DNA of 64,000 bases from Halomonas beimenensis (lineage in GTDB: Bacteria; Pseudomonadota; Gammaproteobacteria; Pseudomonadales; Halomonadaceae). The stretch covers positions 3,782,001 to 3,846,000 of the forward strand of contig NZ_CP021435.1 of NCBI RefSeq assembly GCF_002549795.1, read 5' to 3'. A program made the position numbers and the translations under genes. The notes under the pieces are model-generated. The model made no database searches, was not told the DNA's origin, and worked only from the letters and a program-made list of their open reading frames with translations. Every line of letters begins with the position of its first letter. Position 1 is the first letter of the stretch. Below are positions 16,195 to 25,837 of this stretch, piece by piece.

Positions 16195-17004
16195 CTGCAT
16201 CAGGGCGCTGGCACTGTCATCGTCCAGCTCGATGCCCTCCACGCCGATCTCCGCCTCCAACGCCAGCAGGTAGTGGCGCAGGGCCCGGCGGGTGGCCTGC
16301 TCCCGCAGGCTGTGGCGGACCCGCTCGGCGACCTCCTCGTAGGGCGGCTCACGGCCCTCCTCCCGGGCATCGATCGAGACCACGTGCCAACCGTAGCGGG
16401 AGGCCAGCGGCCGGCCATGCAGCCCCTCGGGCAGGTGCTGCAGGGCGCGATCCAGCTCGGGCACGGTCTGGCCGGGCACCAGCCAGCCCAGCTCCCCGCC
16501 GTCGTCCCGGGAGGGGCAGTCGGAATGGCGCTGGGCCAGCTCGGTAAAGCGCTGCGGGGCCTCGCGCAACTGCTGGATGAGCTTCTCGCCCAGCCGGTAC
16601 CCCCCGTCGCGATGCCTGGCGTCGTCCGGGGCCGCCGCCAGCAGCACATGGCGAACCCGCAGCCGGGTGGGTTCGCTGAAGCGTGCCGGATGGGCGGCAT
16701 GGAAGCGCCGGCAATCCGCCTCGTCGGGCTCGGGCACGTCCAGTTCCCGCTCCAGCAAGGCGGCGATGGAGGCCTCGACGTCGGCCTCCTCGTCCACCGC
16801 CAGGCCGAGCCGGCCGGCCCGCTGGCGCAGCAGCTCGCGCACCACCAGGGCCCGGGCCGCCTTGAGCTGGGCATCGCCGGCGCTGTCGGCGGGGTGGTAC
16901 TGCATCTCCTGGGCGATGGCGGCCTGGTCGATGCGGGCCTCGCCGACCCGGATCGGGGGCGGCGCGGCGCTCCCCGGAATCTGCTCGATATCGATCTTCT
17001 GCAT
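16192..17004 (-). CDS. PpiC-type peptidylprolyl isomerase of the nar operon (NifM-like)
   Basis: Parvulin-family prolyl isomerase, 270 residues, probably cytoplasmic because there is no signal peptide. An N-terminal helical region with QLKAARALVVRELL and LLERELDVPEPDE precedes a parvulin domain with LRVRHVLLA, FTELAQRHSDCPS, GGELGWLVPGQ and YGWHVVSIDAR. Genes of this type follow narI in other denitrifiers and are often called nifM-like; a role in nitrate reductase maturation is assumed. The start is ATG 17004, with GAGGAA upstream. It lies 76 bases after narI, and its stop is part of the palindrome. Confidence 0.85.
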   Translation of the reverse strand: MQKIDIEQIPGSAAPPPIRVGEARIDQAAIAQEMQYHPADSAGDAQLKAARALVVRELLRQRAGRLGLAVDEEADVEASIAALLERELDVPEPDEADCRRFHAAHPARFSEPTRLRVRHVLLAAAPDDARHRDGGYRLGEKLIQQLREAPQRFTELAQRHSDCPSRDDGGELGWLVPGQTVPELDRALQHLPEGLHGRPLASRYGWHVVSIDAREEGREPPYEEVAERVRHSLREQATRRALRHYLLALEAEIGVEGIELDDDSASALMQ

Positions 17005-17080
17005 GGTCAATTCCTCGAATCTCTTCTCGGCCCGCCTGCGGTCACGGGCCGGTAAAGCCCGGCCCCGTGTCTGCTGGGTC

Positions 17081-17764
17081 TCAGCCCCGCTTGCGAACCA
17101 GCTGGTAGCGGCGGGTGATATAACCCAGCGGCACGCTCCACACGTGCACCAGCCGCGTGAAGGGGAAGAGCAGGATGATGGTCAGCCCCAGGAAGACATG
17201 CAGCTTGTAGATCCAGGAGACCTCGGCCATGTAGTCCGCGGCGCCGCCGCCGAAGAAGACGATGGCCTGGGCCCAGGCGGCCAGGGTCAGCATCATCTCG
17301 CCGTCCAGGTGGCCCAGGGAGAAGAACACCGTGGTGACGCCCAGCGCCGCCTGGAACACCAGCAGCGCCAGGATCAGGGTGTCCATCAGGCTCGAGGAGG
17401 CCCGGACCCGGGGGTTGGTGAGGCGACGATGCAGCAGCATGGCGCCGCCGGCCAGGCACATCACCCCGGCGATGCCGCCCACCACGATGGCGATCACCTG
17501 CTTGGTCCCGGCGCTGAGGAAGGGCGCATAGACCCAGTGGGGCGTCAGCATGCCGAAGAGATGACCGAAGAAGATCACGATGATGCCGATATGGAAGAGG
17601 TTGCTGGCCAGGCGCATGTTCTTCGACGAGAGCATCTGGCTCGAGCCGGTCTTCCAGGTGAACTGGCCCTGGTCGTAGCGCAGCAGGCTGCCGACCAGGA
17701 ACACCGTACCGGCCAGGTAGGGGTAATAGCCGTAGATGAGGTGTTGCAGGTATTCGCCAAACAT
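17081..17764 (-). CDS. narI: Respiratory nitrate reductase, gamma subunit (cytochrome b)
   Basis: Membrane anchor that oxidises quinol and passes electrons through two b haems to NarH. The 227-residue protein has five predicted membrane helices. The histidines expected as haem ligands are in NLFHIGIIVIFFGHLFG (helix 2) and YKLHVFLG...FTRLVHVWS (helix 5). Length is typical. It begins 12 bases after the end of narJ with AAGGAG upstream of ATG 17764. Fourth gene of narGHJI. Confidence 0.97.
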   Translation of the reverse strand: MFGEYLQHLIYGYYPYLAGTVFLVGSLLRYDQGQFTWKTGSSQMLSSKNMRLASNLFHIGIIVIFFGHLFGMLTPHWVYAPFLSAGTKQVIAIVVGGIAGVMCLAGGAMLLHRRLTNPRVRASSSLMDTLILALLVFQAALGVTTVFFSLGHLDGEMMLTLAAWAQAIVFFGGGAADYMAEVSWIYKLHVFLGLTIILLFPFTRLVHVWSVPLGYITRRYQLVRKRG

Positions 17765-17776
17765 GACGGTTCTCCT

Positions 17777-18562
17777 TTAGCGATCGCTCACGGCGCGGGC
17801 GGTCGAGCCGCCGCCGGGCATGATCTTGACGGGGTCGCTCGAGACCTGGTGCTTGCGCTCGACCAGCCGGCGACCTTCCGCCGACTGCAGGGCGCAGTCC
17901 TGGTCGGAGGCGGCGGAGAAGCGGACCGCCTCCTCCTCCCAGACCGCGTCCAGGGCCTCGGGGGTGTCGTCCCGGGTCTCCTCCTTCACGGGCTCCCGGT
18001 GCGCGTCCACGTCCCCCTCGGCGCCGATCAGCGCCAGCAGGGCCAGGGGCGCCAGGGCGTGGTCGGCGTCGCGCTCCTCCAGTCGGGCGGTGAGCCTGGC
18101 CAGGATGTGGCGGATCTCGCCCAGCCAGCGGCCGATCTCGGCCTCGGGCCGCGTGGAGAGGTACTCCAGGAACAGCGGCAGGTAGTCGGGCAGCTCCCGG
18201 GCATCGATCTCGAAGCCGGCGGCGCGATACTCGGCCAGCAGGTCGACCATGGCCTGGCCGCGATCCCGTGACTCGCCGTGGACGTGCTCGAAGAGCAGCA
18301 GCGAGGTGGCGCGGCCGCGGTCGAAGAGCGCCACGTACTCGGCCTGGAGCTCCATCAGCTCGGCCTCGGCCAGGCGCTGGCACCAGTCCATCAGGGCGGT
18401 GCGCAGCGACGCAGACCAGCGCCGTTCGGCATCGAGGAGCTCGATCATCTCCCCGGCGGCGCCCTGGAGCGCCTCCGTGGGATAGTCCAGCAGCCGGGCC
18501 AGCACGCGCAGGCTCAGCATGTCGTCCGCCGGGGCGGTGGCGATGGGGGCGGTCTCAGCCAT
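17777..18562 (-). CDS. narJ: Nitrate reductase molybdenum cofactor assembly chaperone
   Basis: Cytoplasmic TorD/NarJ-family chaperone that binds the NarG N-terminus and holds it for Mo-cofactor and Fe-S insertion. The 261-residue all-helical protein has the NarJ pattern LARLLDYPTEAL, LQAEYVALFDRGRATSLLLFEHVHGESRDRGQAM and PDYLPLFLEYLS. The start is ATG 18562, overlapping the narH stop by 8 bases; an in-frame extension to 18727 lies inside narH. The C-terminal tail beyond about residue 200 is long and polar. Confidence 0.95.
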   Translation of the reverse strand: MAETAPIATAPADDMLSLRVLARLLDYPTEALQGAAGEMIELLDAERRWSASLRTALMDWCQRLAEAELMELQAEYVALFDRGRATSLLLFEHVHGESRDRGQAMVDLLAEYRAAGFEIDARELPDYLPLFLEYLSTRPEAEIGRWLGEIRHILARLTARLEERDADHALAPLALLALIGAEGDVDAHREPVKEETRDDTPEALDAVWEEEAVRFSAASDQDCALQSAEGRRLVERKHQVSSDPVKIMPGGGSTARAVSDR

Positions 18563-20141
18563 GACGGGCCTCCTCGGCTGTCTCATCGCGCCGACCCTCG
18601 CTCTGGGCGTGGGGATCGAAGACCTCCACCGACTTGACGAGGGTGGTGGTCTGCTTGCGGCCACCGAACAGGCTCTGGCCGGTGTCGCCGTGGCAACCGT
18701 CGCCGAAGCTGAAGCCGCAGCCGCCACGCTCGGGGAAGGCCTCGGTGGCCAGCTCCCGATGGCTGGTGGGGATCACGAAGCGATCCTCGTAGTTGGCGAT
18801 GGCGAGATACCGGTACATCTCCTCCACCTGGGCCTCGGTGAGCTCGACCTCGTCGAGCACCGCGGCGTCGGCGGCGCCCTCCACGTGCTTGCCGCGCATG
18901 TAGAGGCGCATGGCCATCAGGCGCTTGAGGGCCAGCACTACCGGTTCCTCCTCGCCGGCGGTGAGCAGGTTGGCCAGGTACTTCACGGGGATGCGCAGCG
19001 ACTCGATCTTCGGCAGCACCCCGTCGTACTCGACCTGGCCGGCCTCGGCCGCCGACTGGATCGGCGACAGCGGTGGCACGTACCAGACCATCGGCAGGGT
19101 GCGGTACTCCGGATGCAGCGGCAGCGCCAGGCCCCAGTCCATTGCCAGCTTGTAGACCGGGCTCTCCTGGGCGGCCTTGATCACGCTGTCGGCCACGCCG
19201 TCCTTCCGGGCCTGGGCGATCACCTCGGGGTCAAAGGGGTCGAGGAAGATCTCGCGCTGGCGGTGGTAGAGGTCACGCTCGTCCGGGGAGCTCGCCACCT
19301 CCTCGATGCGATCGGCGTCGTAGAGCAGCACGCCCAGGTAGCGGATGCGGCCCACGCAGGTCTCGGAGCACACCGTGGGCTGGCCGGCCTCGATGCGCGG
19401 GTAGCAGAAGATGCACTTCTCGGACTTCCCGGTCTTCCAGTTGTAGTAGATCTTCTTGTAGGGGCAGCCGGAGATGCACATCCGCCAGCCGCGGCACTTG
19501 TCCTGGTCGATCAGGACGATGCCGTCCTCCTCGCGCTTGTAGATCGCCCCGCTCGGGCAGGACGCCACGCAGGTGGGGTTCAGGCAGTGCTCGCACAGCC
19601 GCGGCAGGTACATCATGAAGGTGTTCTCGAACTGGCCGTAGATGTCGGCCTGTACCTGCTCGAAGTTGGCGTCGCGGCGGCGCTTGGCGAACTCGGTGCC
19701 GAGGATCTCCTCCCAGTTCGGGCCCCACTCGACCTTGTTCATCCGCTGGCCGGAGATCAGCGAGCGCGGCCGCGCGGTGGGCTGGTGCTCGCCCTGCTTG
19801 GCGGTGTGCAGGTGCTGGTAGTCGAAGGTGAACGGCTCGTAGTAGTCGTCGATCTCCGGCAGGTCGGGGTTGGCGAAGATGTTCGCCAGCACCCGCCACT
19901 TGCCGCCGATGCGCGGTTCGATGCGGCCGTCCTTGCGACGCAGCCAGCCCCCGTTCCACTTCCTCTGGTTCTCCCATTCCTTGGGATAGCCGATGCCGGG
20001 CTTGGTCTCGACGTTGTTGAACCAGGCGTACTCCACGCCCTCGCGGCTGGTCCAGACGTTCTTGCAGGTCACCGAGCAGGTGTGGCAGCCGATGCACTTG
20101 TCGAGGTTCAGGACCATGCCTACCTGGGAACGAATCTTCAT
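18555..20141 (-). CDS. narH: Respiratory nitrate reductase, beta subunit
   Basis: Iron-sulfur subunit (528 residues) carrying electrons from NarI to NarG on the cytoplasmic side. Four cysteine clusters are visible: CIGCHTCSVTCKNVW near the N-terminus, CEHCLNPTCVASCPSGA, CRGWRMCISGCPYKK and CIFCYPR...CSETCVGRIR. The Trp in CRGWRMC replaces a cysteine and marks the [3Fe-4S] centre, as in other NarH. Start overlaps the narG stop by 4 bases (ATGA). Length and sequence are standard. Confidence 0.97.
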   Translation of the reverse strand: MKIRSQVGMVLNLDKCIGCHTCSVTCKNVWTSREGVEYAWFNNVETKPGIGYPKEWENQRKWNGGWLRRKDGRIEPRIGGKWRVLANIFANPDLPEIDDYYEPFTFDYQHLHTAKQGEHQPTARPRSLISGQRMNKVEWGPNWEEILGTEFAKRRRDANFEQVQADIYGQFENTFMMYLPRLCEHCLNPTCVASCPSGAIYKREEDGIVLIDQDKCRGWRMCISGCPYKKIYYNWKTGKSEKCIFCYPRIEAGQPTVCSETCVGRIRYLGVLLYDADRIEEVASSPDERDLYHRQREIFLDPFDPEVIAQARKDGVADSVIKAAQESPVYKLAMDWGLALPLHPEYRTLPMVWYVPPLSPIQSAAEAGQVEYDGVLPKIESLRIPVKYLANLLTAGEEEPVVLALKRLMAMRLYMRGKHVEGAADAAVLDEVELTEAQVEEMYRYLAIANYEDRFVIPTSHRELATEAFPERGGCGFSFGDGCHGDTGQSLFGGRKQTTTLVKSVEVFDPHAQSEGRRDETAEEARHG

Positions 20142-23100
20142 TTCACGGCCTCCTGCTCATAGTCGTTGCCCTCGCCGTCCAGCCAGTCGATCTTCTTCAT
20201 CTTGCGCACGATGACGAACTCGTCGCGGTTGGAGCCGACGGTGCCGTAGTAGTTGAAGCTGTAGGCCAGCTGCGCGTAGCCGCCGATCATGTGGGTCGGC
20301 TTGGGACACACGCGGGTGACCGAGTTGTGGATGCCGCCGCGCGTCCCGGTGACCTCAGAGCCCGGCATGTTCAGGATCCGCTCCTGGGCGTGGTACATCA
20401 TCGCCATGCCGTTCTTGACCCGCTGGCTGACCACCGCCCGGGCGGCGATGGCGCCGTTGGCGTTGTAGAGCTCGATCCAGTCGTTGTCCTCGACGCCGAT
20501 GGCGCGGGCGTCGTCCTCGGACAGCCAGACGATGGGCCCGCCCCGGGACAGCGTCTGCATCAGCAGGTTGTCGCTGTAGGTGGAGTGGATGCCCCACTTC
20601 TGGTGCGGGGTGATCCAGTTCAGGGCGATCTCCGGGTTGCCGTTGCCCTTGGGCTCGGCCAGGCTGACCGCCGCCTTGGTGTCGATGGGTGGCCGGTAGA
20701 CCAGCAGGCTCTCGCCGAAGGCGCGCATCCAGGCGTGATCCTGGTAGAACTGCTGGCGACCGCTGACGGTGCGCCAGGGAATCAGCTCGTGGACGTTGGT
20801 GTAGCCGGCGTTGTAGGAGACGTGCTCGTCCTCGAGGCCGGACCAGGTCGGACTGGAGATGATCTTGCGCGGCTGGGCCACCACGTCGCGGAAGCGGATC
20901 TTCTCCTCTTCCTTGGGCTCGGCGAGGTGGGTGTGATCGCGGCCGGAGATCTTCGAGAGCGCCCCCCAGGCCTTCACCGCCACCTGGCCGTTGGTCTCCG
21001 GGGCCAGGGTGAGGATCACCTCGGCGGCGTCGATCGCCGACTCGATGCGCGGACGCCCCTTGGCCGGCCCCTCGGTCTTGACGTAGTTGAGCTTGCCGAG
21101 CAGCTCGACTTCCTTCTCGGTCTTCCAGCTGATGCCCTTGCCGCCGTTGCCCAGGTTGTCGAGCAGCGGGCCGACGGAGGTGAAGCGCTCATAGGTGGCC
21201 GGGTAGTCGCGCTTGACCTCGATCAGCGCCGGCATGGTCTTGCCGGGAATCGGCTCGCACTCGCCCTTCTTCCAGTCCTTGACCTCGGGCTGGGCCAGCT
21301 CCGCGGGGGAGTCGTGCTGATGCGGCAGGGTGACCAGGTCGGTCTCCTCGCCCAGGTGGCCCACGCAGGCCTTGGAGAAGGCCTTGGCGATGCCCTTGTA
21401 GATCTCCCAGTCGCTGCGCGACTCCCAGGCCGGGTCGGTGGCCGCGGTCAGCGGGTGGATGAAGGGGTGCATGTCCGAGGTGTTGAGGTCGTCCTTCTCG
21501 TACCAGGTCGCCGTGGGCAGCACGATGTCCGAGTACAGGCAGGTGGTGGACATGCGGAAGTCCAGGGTCACCAGCAGGTCGAGCTTGCCCTCCGGGGCCT
21601 GCTCGTGCCACTTCACCTCTTCCGGCTTCTGGCCGCCGTCCTCGCCCAGGTCCTTGCCCTGGATGCCGTGGCGGGTGCCGAGCAGGTACTTGAGCATGTA
21701 CTCGTGGCCCTTGCCGGAGCTGCCCAGCAGGTTGGAGCGCCAGATGAACATGTTGCGCGGGAAGTTCTGCGGGTCGTCCGGGTCCTCGGCGGCGAAGGCC
21801 AGTTCGCCCTTCTTGAGCTGCTCGACGGCATAGTCCTTGGTGGACAGGCCCGCGGCCTCCGCGGCCTTGGCCAGGCGCAGCGGGTTGGTCGCCAGCTGCG
21901 GGGCGGAGGGCAGCCAGCCCATGCGCTCGGAGCGCACGTTGAAGTCGATCAGGCTGCCGGAGTAGTCGGCCGGGTTGGCCAGCGGCGAGAGGATCTCCTT
22001 GACCTCGAGCTTCTCGTAGCGCCACTGGCTGGAGTGGTTGTAGAAGAAGGAGGTGGAGTTCATGTGCCGCGGCGGTCGCTGCCAGTCCAGGCCGAAGGCC
22101 AGCGGCAGCCAGCCGGTCTGCGGGCGCAGCTTCTCCTGGCCCACGTAGTGGGACCACCCGCCGCCGCTCTGGCCGATGCAGCCGCACAGGATCAGCATGT
22201 TGATCAGGCCGCGGTAGTTCATGTCCATGTGGTACCAGTGGTTCATCCCGGCACCGACGATGATCATGGAACGCCCGTGGGTCTTGTCGGCGTTGTCGGC
22301 GAACTCCCGGGCGATGCGCAGGCACTGCTCGGCGGGCACGCCGGTGATCTTCTCCTGCCAGGCCGGGGTGTAGGGCTTGACCTGATCGTAGGAGGTGGCG
22401 CCGTCGTCCTCGCCGAAGCCGCGATCGATGCCGTAGTTGGCGCACATCAGGTCGAACACGGTGACCGCCAGGACCTCGCTGCCGTCGGCCTTGGTCAGGC
22501 GCTTGGCGGGCAGGCTGTGGAACAGCAGCTCGTCGCTGGCGCCGCCGCTCTTCACGTGATCGAAATGCTCGTGGGCGATGCCGCCGAAGTAGGGGAAGGC
22601 CACCCGGGCCACCTCGTCATGGGCCTCGGCCAGGCTCAGCCGCGGCTTGATCTCGTCGCCCTCGGCGTTGCGCGACTCGAGGTTCCACTTGCCCTCCTCG
22701 CCCCAGCGGAAACCGATGGAGCCGCGGGGCACCACCAGCTGGTCGCGGGTCTCGTCCCAGGCCACGGTCTTCCATTCGGGGTTGTTGTCCTGCCCCAGGC
22801 CGTCGGCGAAGTCGCTGGCGCGCAGCTGCTTGCCGGGTGCATGGCTGCCGTCCTCCCGGGCCTCGAGCTCGACCAGGAAGGGCATGTCGGTGTAGCGCCG
22901 CACGTAGTCGGTGAAGTAGGCGCTGGGCTTGTCGAGGTGGAACTCCTTGAGGATGACGTGCCCCATGGCCATGGCCAGCGCCGCGTCGGTGCCCTGCTTG
23001 GCGGACAGCCACTCGTCGGTGAGCTTGGAGACCTCGGCGTAGTCCGGGGTGATGGAGACGGTCTTGGTGCCCTTGTAGCGCACCTCGGTGAAGAAGTGGG

Positions 23101-23893
23101 CATCCGGGGTGCGGGTCTGGGGCACGTTGGAGCCCCAGGCGATGATGTAGCCCGAGTTGTACCAGTCGGCGGACTCCGGCACGTCGGTCTGCTCGCCCCA
23201 GGTCATCGGCGAGGCCGGCGGCAGGTCGCAGTACCAGTCGTAGAAGCTCATGCAGACCCCGCCGATCAGCGACAGGTAGCGGCTGCCGGCGGCGTAGGAG
23301 ACCATCGACATGGCCGGGATCGGCGAGAAGCCGATGATGCGATCCGGACCGTACTGCTTGGCGGTGTAGACGTTGGAGGCGGCGATCAGCTCGTTGAGCT
23401 CGTCCCAGTCGGCACGCACGAAGCCGCCCATGCCCCGGGCCCGCTTGTACTGCTTGGCCTTGGCCGGGTCCTCGACGATGGAGGCCCAGGCGTCCACGGG
23501 ATCGCCCTTGGCCGCGAGGGCCTCGCGCCACAGCTTGAGCAGGGGCTTGCGCACCAGGGGATGCTTCAGGCGGTTGGCGCTGTAGATGTACCAGGAGTAG
23601 CTGGCCCCGCGCGGGCAGCCCCGCGGCTCGTGGTTGGGCAGGTCGGGCCGGGTCCGGGGATAGTCGGTCTGCTGGGTCTCCCAGGTGACCAGGCCGTTCT
23701 TGACGTAGATCTTCCAGCTGCACGACCCGGTGCAGTTCACCCCGTGGGTGGAACGCACGATCTTGTCGTGCTGCCAGCGCTGGCGGTAGCCGTCCTCCCA
23801 GCCCCGGGACTCGCCGCGGAGCTCGCCATGGTCGTTGGCGAAGGGCTCGCGTGCCTTGCGGAAGAAGTTCAGCCGATCGATGAAGTGACTCAT
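20138..23893 (-). CDS. narG: Respiratory nitrate reductase, alpha subunit
   Basis: Catalytic bis-MGD molybdoenzyme (1251 residues) reducing nitrate to nitrite at the inner face of the membrane. The N-terminus MSHFIDRLNFFRK is the NarJ-binding, vestigial Tat-like tail. HGVNCTGSCSWKIYVKNG holds the His-Cys3 ligands of the FS0 cluster. An Asp that should ligate Mo lies in the YNSGYIIAWGSN-type region expected for NarG (not pinned down here). First gene of narGHJI-PPIase. The upstream 426-base gap carries several NarL-type heptamers. Confidence 0.98.
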   Translation of the reverse strand: MSHFIDRLNFFRKAREPFANDHGELRGESRGWEDGYRQRWQHDKIVRSTHGVNCTGSCSWKIYVKNGLVTWETQQTDYPRTRPDLPNHEPRGCPRGASYSWYIYSANRLKHPLVRKPLLKLWREALAAKGDPVDAWASIVEDPAKAKQYKRARGMGGFVRADWDELNELIAASNVYTAKQYGPDRIIGFSPIPAMSMVSYAAGSRYLSLIGGVCMSFYDWYCDLPPASPMTWGEQTDVPESADWYNSGYIIAWGSNVPQTRTPDAHFFTEVRYKGTKTVSITPDYAEVSKLTDEWLSAKQGTDAALAMAMGHVILKEFHLDKPSAYFTDYVRRYTDMPFLVELEAREDGSHAPGKQLRASDFADGLGQDNNPEWKTVAWDETRDQLVVPRGSIGFRWGEEGKWNLESRNAEGDEIKPRLSLAEAHDEVARVAFPYFGGIAHEHFDHVKSGGASDELLFHSLPAKRLTKADGSEVLAVTVFDLMCANYGIDRGFGEDDGATSYDQVKPYTPAWQEKITGVPAEQCLRIAREFADNADKTHGRSMIIVGAGMNHWYHMDMNYRGLINMLILCGCIGQSGGGWSHYVGQEKLRPQTGWLPLAFGLDWQRPPRHMNSTSFFYNHSSQWRYEKLEVKEILSPLANPADYSGSLIDFNVRSERMGWLPSAPQLATNPLRLAKAAEAAGLSTKDYAVEQLKKGELAFAAEDPDDPQNFPRNMFIWRSNLLGSSGKGHEYMLKYLLGTRHGIQGKDLGEDGGQKPEEVKWHEQAPEGKLDLLVTLDFRMSTTCLYSDIVLPTATWYEKDDLNTSDMHPFIHPLTAATDPAWESRSDWEIYKGIAKAFSKACVGHLGEETDLVTLPHQHDSPAELAQPEVKDWKKGECEPIPGKTMPALIEVKRDYPATYERFTSVGPLLDNLGNGGKGISWKTEKEVELLGKLNYVKTEGPAKGRPRIESAIDAAEVILTLAPETNGQVAVKAWGALSKISGRDHTHLAEPKEEEKIRFRDVVAQPRKIISSPTWSGLEDEHVSYNAGYTNVHELIPWRTVSGRQQFYQDHAWMRAFGESLLVYRPPIDTKAAVSLAEPKGNGNPEIALNWITPHQKWGIHSTYSDNLLMQTLSRGGPIVWLSEDDARAIGVEDNDWIELYNANGAIAARAVVSQRVKNGMAMMYHAQERILNMPGSEVTGTRGGIHNSVTRVCPKPTHMIGGYAQLAYSFNYYGTVGSNRDEFVIVRKMKKIDWLDGEGNDYEQEAVK

Positions 23894-24319
23894 GGTCGCT
23901 CTCCAGGCTCCTCGAATTGATGCGTGACCCCTCGGTCACCCGTCCTGCGCCGTCGCCTTCACGGCCAGGGTCGCTGGAGCCGATTCTGGGTGATCGCCAC
24001 GCCGATTACTGCCTGGTTACCTCCATATACCTCGCCGCTACCCCCAAGGGGATAGGCAGGCCTTTCGCCTGGGGATAAGCCCCTGGCGGGAGGGGCGGAA
24101 GGCGGCAGGAACAGGCTCGGTCCCGCCGCATCCGAAGGCTTGCCGATGGCGCAGCGGAGCCGGATGCCCCAGGGGGTAGCCTTCCGTGCGGACGTTCTCT
24201 TCGGAGCCGGTCCGGCGCATCGGCGATGGCGCCGCCGACGCCCGGACCAGGCCGAGGCATATCGCCAAGCGGAGCTGCGTTCCCACGTCAGCCGGGGGTG
24301 TGACGCTAAATCTGCGAAG
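23894..24319. other. narG upstream intergenic region
   Basis: A 426-base gap between narG and the co-oriented MFS gene. It holds the NarL-like heptamer cluster described separately, an AT-richer start near narG with TTGAT at 23917-23921 but no matching second half-site, and several short GC-rich inverted repeats near 24055-24100 (for example around AGGCCTTTCGCCT). I see no open frame with coding character and no convincing Fnr-type box. Confidence 0.5.
24018..24054. promoter_or_regulatory. NarL-type heptamer cluster upstream of narG
   Basis: Three TACC-type heptamers lie in helical register: TACCTCC (24018), TACCTCG (24028) and TACCCCC (24039). The last pairs with GGGGATA (24048-24054) in a 7-2-7 arrangement. 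A further inverted heptamer GGGGGTA is at 24172-24178. The consensus NarL half-site is TACYYMT. The cluster is about 125-160 bases upstream of the narG start. Confidence 0.6.
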
Positions 24320-25621
24320 TCAGGGGCGAGGGCCGCGGGCATGATCGGCGAGCATCACCAGCATGCAGGCCACCAGGGCGGCGTAGAGGAACATGAAGCC
24401 GGCGGTGGACAGCCCTGTCCAGGCGCTGCCGAGCACGAACACCGGCGGCAGCAGGGCGGCGAAGAGCCCGCCCAGGGTCAGGGCCAGGCCGGCCACCAGG
24501 GCCATGTCGTCACCGTGGTCCCGATGGATCAGTCGCATCAGGCTGCCCAGGCCCAGGCCCATGGCCAGCCCCATCAGGACGAGGAGCAGCTCGAACCCCC
24601 AGAGGGGGGCGTCGTAGCGCAGCGCCAGGGGACCATGGACGCCATGGATCACCATCTCGAAGGGGGGGTAGGAAAGCAGGAAGAGACAGACCAGCACGAA
24701 GGCACTCACCCACCAGCGCAGGCTGCGGAAGTCGCGGCGATCGGCCAGGGCGCCGCCCAGCACCTGCCCCGCCCCGACCGCCAGCGGGAAGGGCAACGCC
24801 CAGAGGGCCGCGGCCTGCAGGGAGAGGCCGTAGCGGGCCGTCAGTTCGCCGGGCAGCCACAGCGCCAGGCCGACGAAGGCCCCGAAGAAGAAGCCGTAGG
24901 TCACCGCCAGCCGCCACAGCGTCCAGTCCTGGAGGCGGCGCAGCCCGGCGGACAGCGCCGCCGCCAGGCCCGGTTCGCGCCCGGACCGCGGGGCCTCGGC
25001 GTCGTCGGCGAACAGCCAGAGCAGGCCCGCCACCAGCACGACCGGCAGCAGGTAGAGCAGCGGCGCGACCCGCCAGCCATAGGCCTGGCTGACCAGCGGC
25101 AGCAGCAGATAGCCGAGTCCCGCGCCGACCATGCCCGCCCCGTAGAGCCCCAGGGCCAGGCCCACATGCCGGGAGGGCCCCAGCCTCGCCACGTGCACCA
25201 GCCCGGCGGCCAGCGCCCCGGCCCCCACGCCCATCCCCAGGCCGGCCAGCAGGAACTCCGGGTAGTGCCGGGCATGGCCGATCCACCACAGGAAGGGACA
25301 GATCACCAGCAGGCAAGCGAGCATGACCCGGCGTCCCCCCAGCCGCCTGGCCAGCAGGGCCGCCGGCAGGCTGGCGAGTGCCCCGGCCAGCAACGGCATG
25401 GCCAGCAGGCCGGCGAAGGCCAGCGGGGGCAGCGCCAGGTCGCGCCGCAGCTCGAGGCCGAGCACGGCGAACAGGGTCCAGCAGGCGAACACCAGCGCGA
25501 AGGCCAGCGGCGAGAGCACCACCACCACCAGGGCACGATAGCCCAGCGGCGGCGACGGCTCGCCCTGGCGCTCCGGCACGGGCACTCCTCCGGGAACGAG
25601 GGCGGAATCGGCGCGTTTCAT
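24320..25621 (-). CDS. MFS transporter, NarK-like (divergent)
   Basis: Twelve-helix major facilitator protein of 433 residues. Its second half has FGAFVGLALWLPGELTARYGL, recalling the FGxFVALxxYLP stretch of NarK1-type nitrate transporters, and the first half has LALGLYGAGMVGAGLGY where NarK1 has GIFGAGNAGAA. It is much less conserved than the two plus-strand narK genes, so nitrate or nitrite transport is likely but not certain. It lies upstream of narG on the same strand, separated by 426 bases, and is divergent from narX. No clear ribosome-binding site before ATG 25621. Confidence 0.7.
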   Translation of the reverse strand: MKRADSALVPGGVPVPERQGEPSPPLGYRALVVVVLSPLAFALVFACWTLFAVLGLELRRDLALPPLAFAGLLAMPLLAGALASLPAALLARRLGGRRVMLACLLVICPFLWWIGHARHYPEFLLAGLGMGVGAGALAAGLVHVARLGPSRHVGLALGLYGAGMVGAGLGYLLLPLVSQAYGWRVAPLLYLLPVVLVAGLLWLFADDAEAPRSGREPGLAAALSAGLRRLQDWTLWRLAVTYGFFFGAFVGLALWLPGELTARYGLSLQAAALWALPFPLAVGAGQVLGGALADRRDFRSLRWWVSAFVLVCLFLLSYPPFEMVIHGVHGPLALRYDAPLWGFELLLVLMGLAMGLGLGSLMRLIHRDHGDDMALVAGLALTLGGLFAALLPPVFVLGSAWTGLSTAGFMFLYAALVACMLVMLADHARGPRP

Positions 25622-25686
25622 GGTCGGGACTCACGGGACGATACCCGAATTCTCGTGAGCGCCGGGAGGGGCGTCAAAAGGGCATG

Positions 25687-25728
25687 GGAGGTATGCCTTT
25701 GAGGGAGCGACACCTACCTACTAGGGTA
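25687..25728. promoter_or_regulatory. Possible NarL-type sites between the MFS gene and narX
   Basis: GGAGGTA (25687-25693) is an inverted TACCTCC heptamer. TACCTAC (25715-25721) abuts TAGGGTA (25722-25728), giving a palindrome without the usual 2-base spacer. Evidence is weaker than at narK and narG; it may indicate autoregulation of narXL or control of the divergent transporter. Confidence 0.35.
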
Positions 25729-25837
25729 TAGTGGCATTCAGGAGCCACGATTCGTTGAATGGTGGGCGGTCGCCACACCGGCGATGCCCCCTCGTAACAC
25801 CGCTCCTGCCCACGCTTCGCGTCCTCCCGGAGGTCCC

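Noticed and set aside
20291-23920. Long open frame on the plus strand opposite narG
   Set aside because: It is a GC-driven antisense shadow; its translation is low-complexity (Gly/His/Val/Leu-rich) and narG on the other strand is a clear full-length gene.
23917-23930. TTGAT half-site before narG as an Fnr box
   Set aside because: The second half is GACCC, and the site is only about 30 bases from the start codon, too close for activation.
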